Shown: piece after piece, positions 5,598 to 7,934 of the stretch
How positions within the stretch are numbered: the first letter of the stretch is position 1
Layout: every line of letters begins with the position of its first letter
Source: Candidatus Tenderia sp.
Lineage (GTDB): Bacteria > Pseudomonadota > Gammaproteobacteria > Tenderiales > Tenderiaceae
Assembly (NCBI GenBank): GCA_030148045.1
Contig: JASBUE010000075.1
Span: forward strand, 1 to 7,934
Length of the DNA stretch: 7,934 nt
Reading direction: 5' to 3'
The notes under the pieces: model-generated
What the model saw: the letters and a program-made list of their open reading frames with translations, nothing else
The model's database searches: none
What the model was told of the DNA's origin: nothing
Made by a program: the position numbers and the translations under genes

Positions 5598-5617
5598 GCC
5601 TCCACTAACCCATTCAA

Positions 5618-5624
5618 AAGGTGG
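5618..5624 (+). promoter_or_regulatory. Ribosome binding site deciding the OlsF-like start
   Basis: AAGGTGG lies 6 nt before the ATG at 5631. It is the strongest such site in the spacer and excludes the longer in-frame extension, which would run through the Pho promoter and antisense to the start of rimO. Confidence 0.75.
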
Positions 5625-5630
5625 TGTGTT

Positions 5631-7469
5631 ATGCAAGGCCAGCATCAGGAGCCCCCTTTCCGTCTCGCCGGCGTACTTGGGAAGACATTTCCCGCCAAGG
5701 CTCTTACGCGTTCGCTGGAGACGTTTCTGGAGCGGCTTCTGTCGCTGCGTCATCTGGATAAACTTTATCGTGGATTCGCGCCCAGCCGCAGCGAGCGGGA
5801 GTTTTTGCAGCAGGTATTTGAAACCTTCAATATCCGCTATCAGGTCGAAGCGGAAGAGCTGGCGCGCATTCCGCGGCGCGGCCCGCTGGTCGTGGTGGCC
5901 AACCATCCCTTCGGCGCGATCGAGGGGGTGATCATGGCCGCCGTGCTGGTCCAGGTCCGTCCTGATGTGAAGATCATGGCCAATTTCGTCCTGCAGCGTA
6001 TTCCCGAGTTGCGTGACCGTTTCATCGCCGTCAACCCCTTCGGTGGCAGCGCGGCCACGCGCAGCAACGCCCGGCCCTTGAAAGAGGCGCTGCAGTGGTT
6101 GAGACAGGACGGCTGTTTGGTGGTATTCCCCGCCGGCGAGGTCTCCCACCTCAATCCGCGCAAGGCTGCGGTAAGCGATCCCGACTGGAGCCCGAGCGTC
6201 GGCCGCCTGATCCAACTGGCCCAGGCACCGGTGCAGACGGTCTATTTTTATGGCGCCAACAGTCTGCTGTTCCAGCTGTGCGGTTTAGTCCATCCGTGGC
6301 TGCGCACCGCTCTGCTGCCGCGCGAGCTGGTCCGGCGCGCCAATACCACCATCCCCATTCGCATCGGCAAGGCCATCGGTTATCAGAAACTCAAGGGCAT
6401 GGCGGATGAAAAGGCACTGATCGACTACTTGCGCCTGCGCACCTACACACTGCGCAATACCGATTCAGCCAAAGCGGCCAGACGCACTGCGGCGAAGACC
6501 AATGCCGCTGCGATCGCCGATATCATCGAGCCGGTCTGTGCGCAGGCGATGACGTATGAAATCGCCGCCATGCCCGCGCATCAATTGCTGCTGGAAAATG
6601 GTGAAATGCAGGTCTACTACGCCGGCGCCAAACGGATACCGAACCTGTTGCAGGAGATCGGCCGCCTGCGTGAGCTTAGCTTCCGGGCCGTGGGCGAGGG
6701 GACGGGCAGGTCCGCCGATCTGGATTTTTACGACGGTTTTTATCTGCATTTGTTTATTTGGAACCAGAAGCGCGCCGAGGTCGTCGGCGCCTACCGACTC
6801 GGGCAGGCCGACAGGATCATGGCGAAGCAGGGTATCGTGGGCCTTTACAGTCATTCGCTGTTCAACTATTCGCGCCAGTTTATCGGCCGGCTGAACCCGG
6901 CCCTGGAGTTGGGGCGTTCCTTCGTGCGCCCGGAATATCAGAAGAGTTTCACGCCGTTGATGTTGTTGTGGAAAGGGATCGGCCAGTATGTCAGCCTCAA
7001 TCCCCAATACCGGAAACTGTTCGGGCCGGTCAGCATCAGCAGTGATTACCAGCCCCTGTCACAACAGCTGCTGGTGGATTTTCTGCGCGCCAATAATGGC
7101 GTGCCCGAGTTGGCGCGGCTGGTGAAGCCGAGACGGCCGTTCAAGCCTATGGCGGTGGACAGGCGGGCCTGCAAACTGTATATCGAAAGCATCGATGTGG
7201 TGGCCGACCTGATTGACGAAATCGAGCGGGGCGAGAAGGGCGTGCCGATCCTGCTGAAACAGTATCTGAAACTCGGCGGCCGGGTACTGGAGTTCAATGT
7301 GGACGACCAGTTCAACGACGCATTGGATGCTTTGATTATGGTGGACCTGCTGGCCACCGATCGCCGCACCTTGGCTAAATATATGGGGCAAGAAGGTGCG
7401 GAGCGTTTTTATAAATACCAGCGTGAAGTGTCTGCTGTGACGCCGCGGGCTAATGACGCCGCAGCTTAG
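5631..7469 (+). CDS. OlsF-like bifunctional acyltransferase (probable ornithine lipid synthase)
   Basis: 612 residues with two fused domains. The N-terminal part (about 80-280) is a glycerolipid-type acyltransferase. It has ANHPFGAIEG with His92 and Glu98 (an HX5E form of the HX4D motif), NPFGGS (135-140), FPAGE (166-170) and a segment ending VYFYGANS. The C-terminal part (about 325-600) is an OlsB/'hemolysin'-type GNAT domain, with LRELSFRAVGEG, DFYDGFYLHL, VVGAYRL, ELGRSFVRPEYQ, LLWKGIGQY and VPILLKQYLKLGGRV. In OlsF the GNAT part N-acylates ornithine and the N-terminal part O-acylates the lyso-lipid, making phosphate-free ornithine lipid at the inner membrane. The frame is open from 5358, but ATG 5631 is chosen because AAGGTGG (5618-5624) precedes it by 6 nt and the Pho promoter lies just upstream. 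Amino-acid specificity is inferred; another acyl-amino-acid lipid is possible. Confidence 0.85.
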   Translation: MQGQHQEPPFRLAGVLGKTFPAKALTRSLETFLERLLSLRHLDKLYRGFAPSRSEREFLQQVFETFNIRYQVEAEELARIPRRGPLVVVANHPFGAIEGVIMAAVLVQVRPDVKIMANFVLQRIPELRDRFIAVNPFGGSAATRSNARPLKEALQWLRQDGCLVVFPAGEVSHLNPRKAAVSDPDWSPSVGRLIQLAQAPVQTVYFYGANSLLFQLCGLVHPWLRTALLPRELVRRANTTIPIRIGKAIGYQKLKGMADEKALIDYLRLRTYTLRNTDSAKAARRTAAKTNAAAIADIIEPVCAQAMTYEIAAMPAHQLLLENGEMQVYYAGAKRIPNLLQEIGRLRELSFRAVGEGTGRSADLDFYDGFYLHLFIWNQKRAEVVGAYRLGQADRIMAKQGIVGLYSHSLFNYSRQFIGRLNPALELGRSFVRPEYQKSFTPLMLLWKGIGQYVSLNPQYRKLFGPVSISSDYQPLSQQLLVDFLRANNGVPELARLVKPRRPFKPMAVDRRACKLYIESIDVVADLIDEIERGEKGVPILLKQYLKLGGRVLEFNVDDQFNDALDALIMVDLLATDRRTLAKYMGQEGAERFYKYQREVSAVTPRANDAAA

Positions 7470-7934
7470 TCGGCCTGGCGCCGTTGCAGGCTGTTGATCA
7501 CTGCATCCACGGCACGTTCGAAGACAGGCAGGCTTTCCAGCAGCGCCGCCTGGCCGGCGCGGAACTTGGCCGCCAGTTGATTGAAGCTCAAGTCGGCGGC
7601 GACCTTGAATTTCCAGTTGATGAAGGTGCACTCGCCCAGCATGTCGCTCTTCCAGGAGAGCTTGATCTTCTGCTGTTTGCCTTTGCCGTCCATGAGCGAG
7701 ATCCACTGGCCGGGTTTCAGCTGCTGCACCATGGCCCAGTAACGGTCGTCGATTTCGGGGAGGGTCTTCTCGTTGACGAAGGGGGACGACATGACGATCT
7801 CCTCTACATCGCCGTCGCAGAATTCCGCGGCCATGGTCTGTTTGCGTGACAGTCCGCCCGTTCTGTCCGGGTTGATGTCGCTGAGCAGCTCATCCATCAG
7901 ATCGTCAAGATCACCCAGTTCGGCGAGCGACCGG
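7466..7934 (-). CDS. DUF1631 family protein, C-terminal part (start is right of the window)
   Basis: The frame is open from the right edge to a TAA at 7468-7466 and encodes about 155 residues. The visible part matches the C-terminal end of DUF1631 proteins, large proteins (often 700 or more residues) of unknown function. The match consists of an LKPGQWISLMD strand, QKIKLSWKSDMLGECTFINW (family form: KLSW.S...g.ylFvNr), a short SFNQLAAKFRAGQAALLES helix and a final PVFERAVDAVINSL helix. An ATG at 7897 exists, but it is preceded by twelve further sense codons to the edge (ending LGDLDDL), so it is most likely internal. The stop overlaps that of the convergent OlsF-like gene in the four bases TTAG (7466-7469). 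The order of the missing N-terminal region cannot be judged. Confidence 0.85.
   Translation of the reverse strand, partial: RSLAELGDLDDLMDELLSDINPDRTGGLSRKQTMAAEFCDGDVEEIVMSSPFVNEKTLPEIDDRYWAMVQQLKPGQWISLMDGKGKQQKIKLSWKSDMLGECTFINWKFKVAADLSFNQLAAKFRAGQAALLESLPVFERAVDAVINSLQRRQAD

Noticed and set aside
5358..5630. In-frame upstream extension of the OlsF-like gene (91 extra codons).
   Set aside because: It runs antisense through the rimO start and across the Pho promoter, has no homology to the family N-terminus, and a strong ribosome site precedes ATG 5631.

Overview
The window is compact, GC-rich bacterial chromosome. It carries nine protein genes, two of them cut by the window edges, and no RNA genes, insertion sequences, prophage genes or CRISPR arrays that I can see. 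The gene set (cysQ, psiE, rsmJ, slyX, rimO, a DUF1631 protein) is typical of a gammaproteobacterium. RsmJ and SlyX in particular point to Gammaproteobacteria. I cannot name the genus from the sequence alone.

Layout from left to right: the 3' part of cysQ (+) ends at 580. psiE (-) faces it with a 6 bp gap. psiE is divergent from rsmJ (+), which is followed 13 bp later by slyX (+). slyX collides tail to tail, overlapping by 7 bp, with a C-terminally short MoeA-like gene (-). A 203 bp spacer leads to a secreted pentapeptide-repeat protein (-), and 41 bp further is rimO (-). A 193 bp divergent control region separates rimO from a two-domain acyltransferase of the OlsF (ornithine lipid synthase) type (+). 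Its stop codon overlaps that of the last gene, the C-terminal part of a DUF1631 protein (-) that runs off the right edge.

The most notable signal is in the rimO/olsF-like spacer. Four 7-mers (CTGTCAC, GCTTTAT, GCTTTAC, CTGTCAT) lie at exactly 11 bp intervals (5542-5581) with 4 bp between them. The last unit ends exactly 10 bp before a plausible -10 (TACATT). This is the architecture of a tandem PhoB-binding Pho box promoter. The gene it faces probably makes ornithine lipids, phosphorus-free membrane lipids that many bacteria use to replace phospholipids during phosphate starvation. Promoter and product therefore support each other. psiE, a phosphate-starvation-inducible family, is also in the window, but I see no clear Pho box in front of it.

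Other points of interest are a GC hairpin followed directly by TTTTT-ATG at the rimO start, a perfect 7 bp dyad abutting the Pho box, a MoeA-like protein lacking the C-terminal domain and with changed active-site motifs, and an uninterrupted 38-unit pentapeptide helix with two cysteines at each end.
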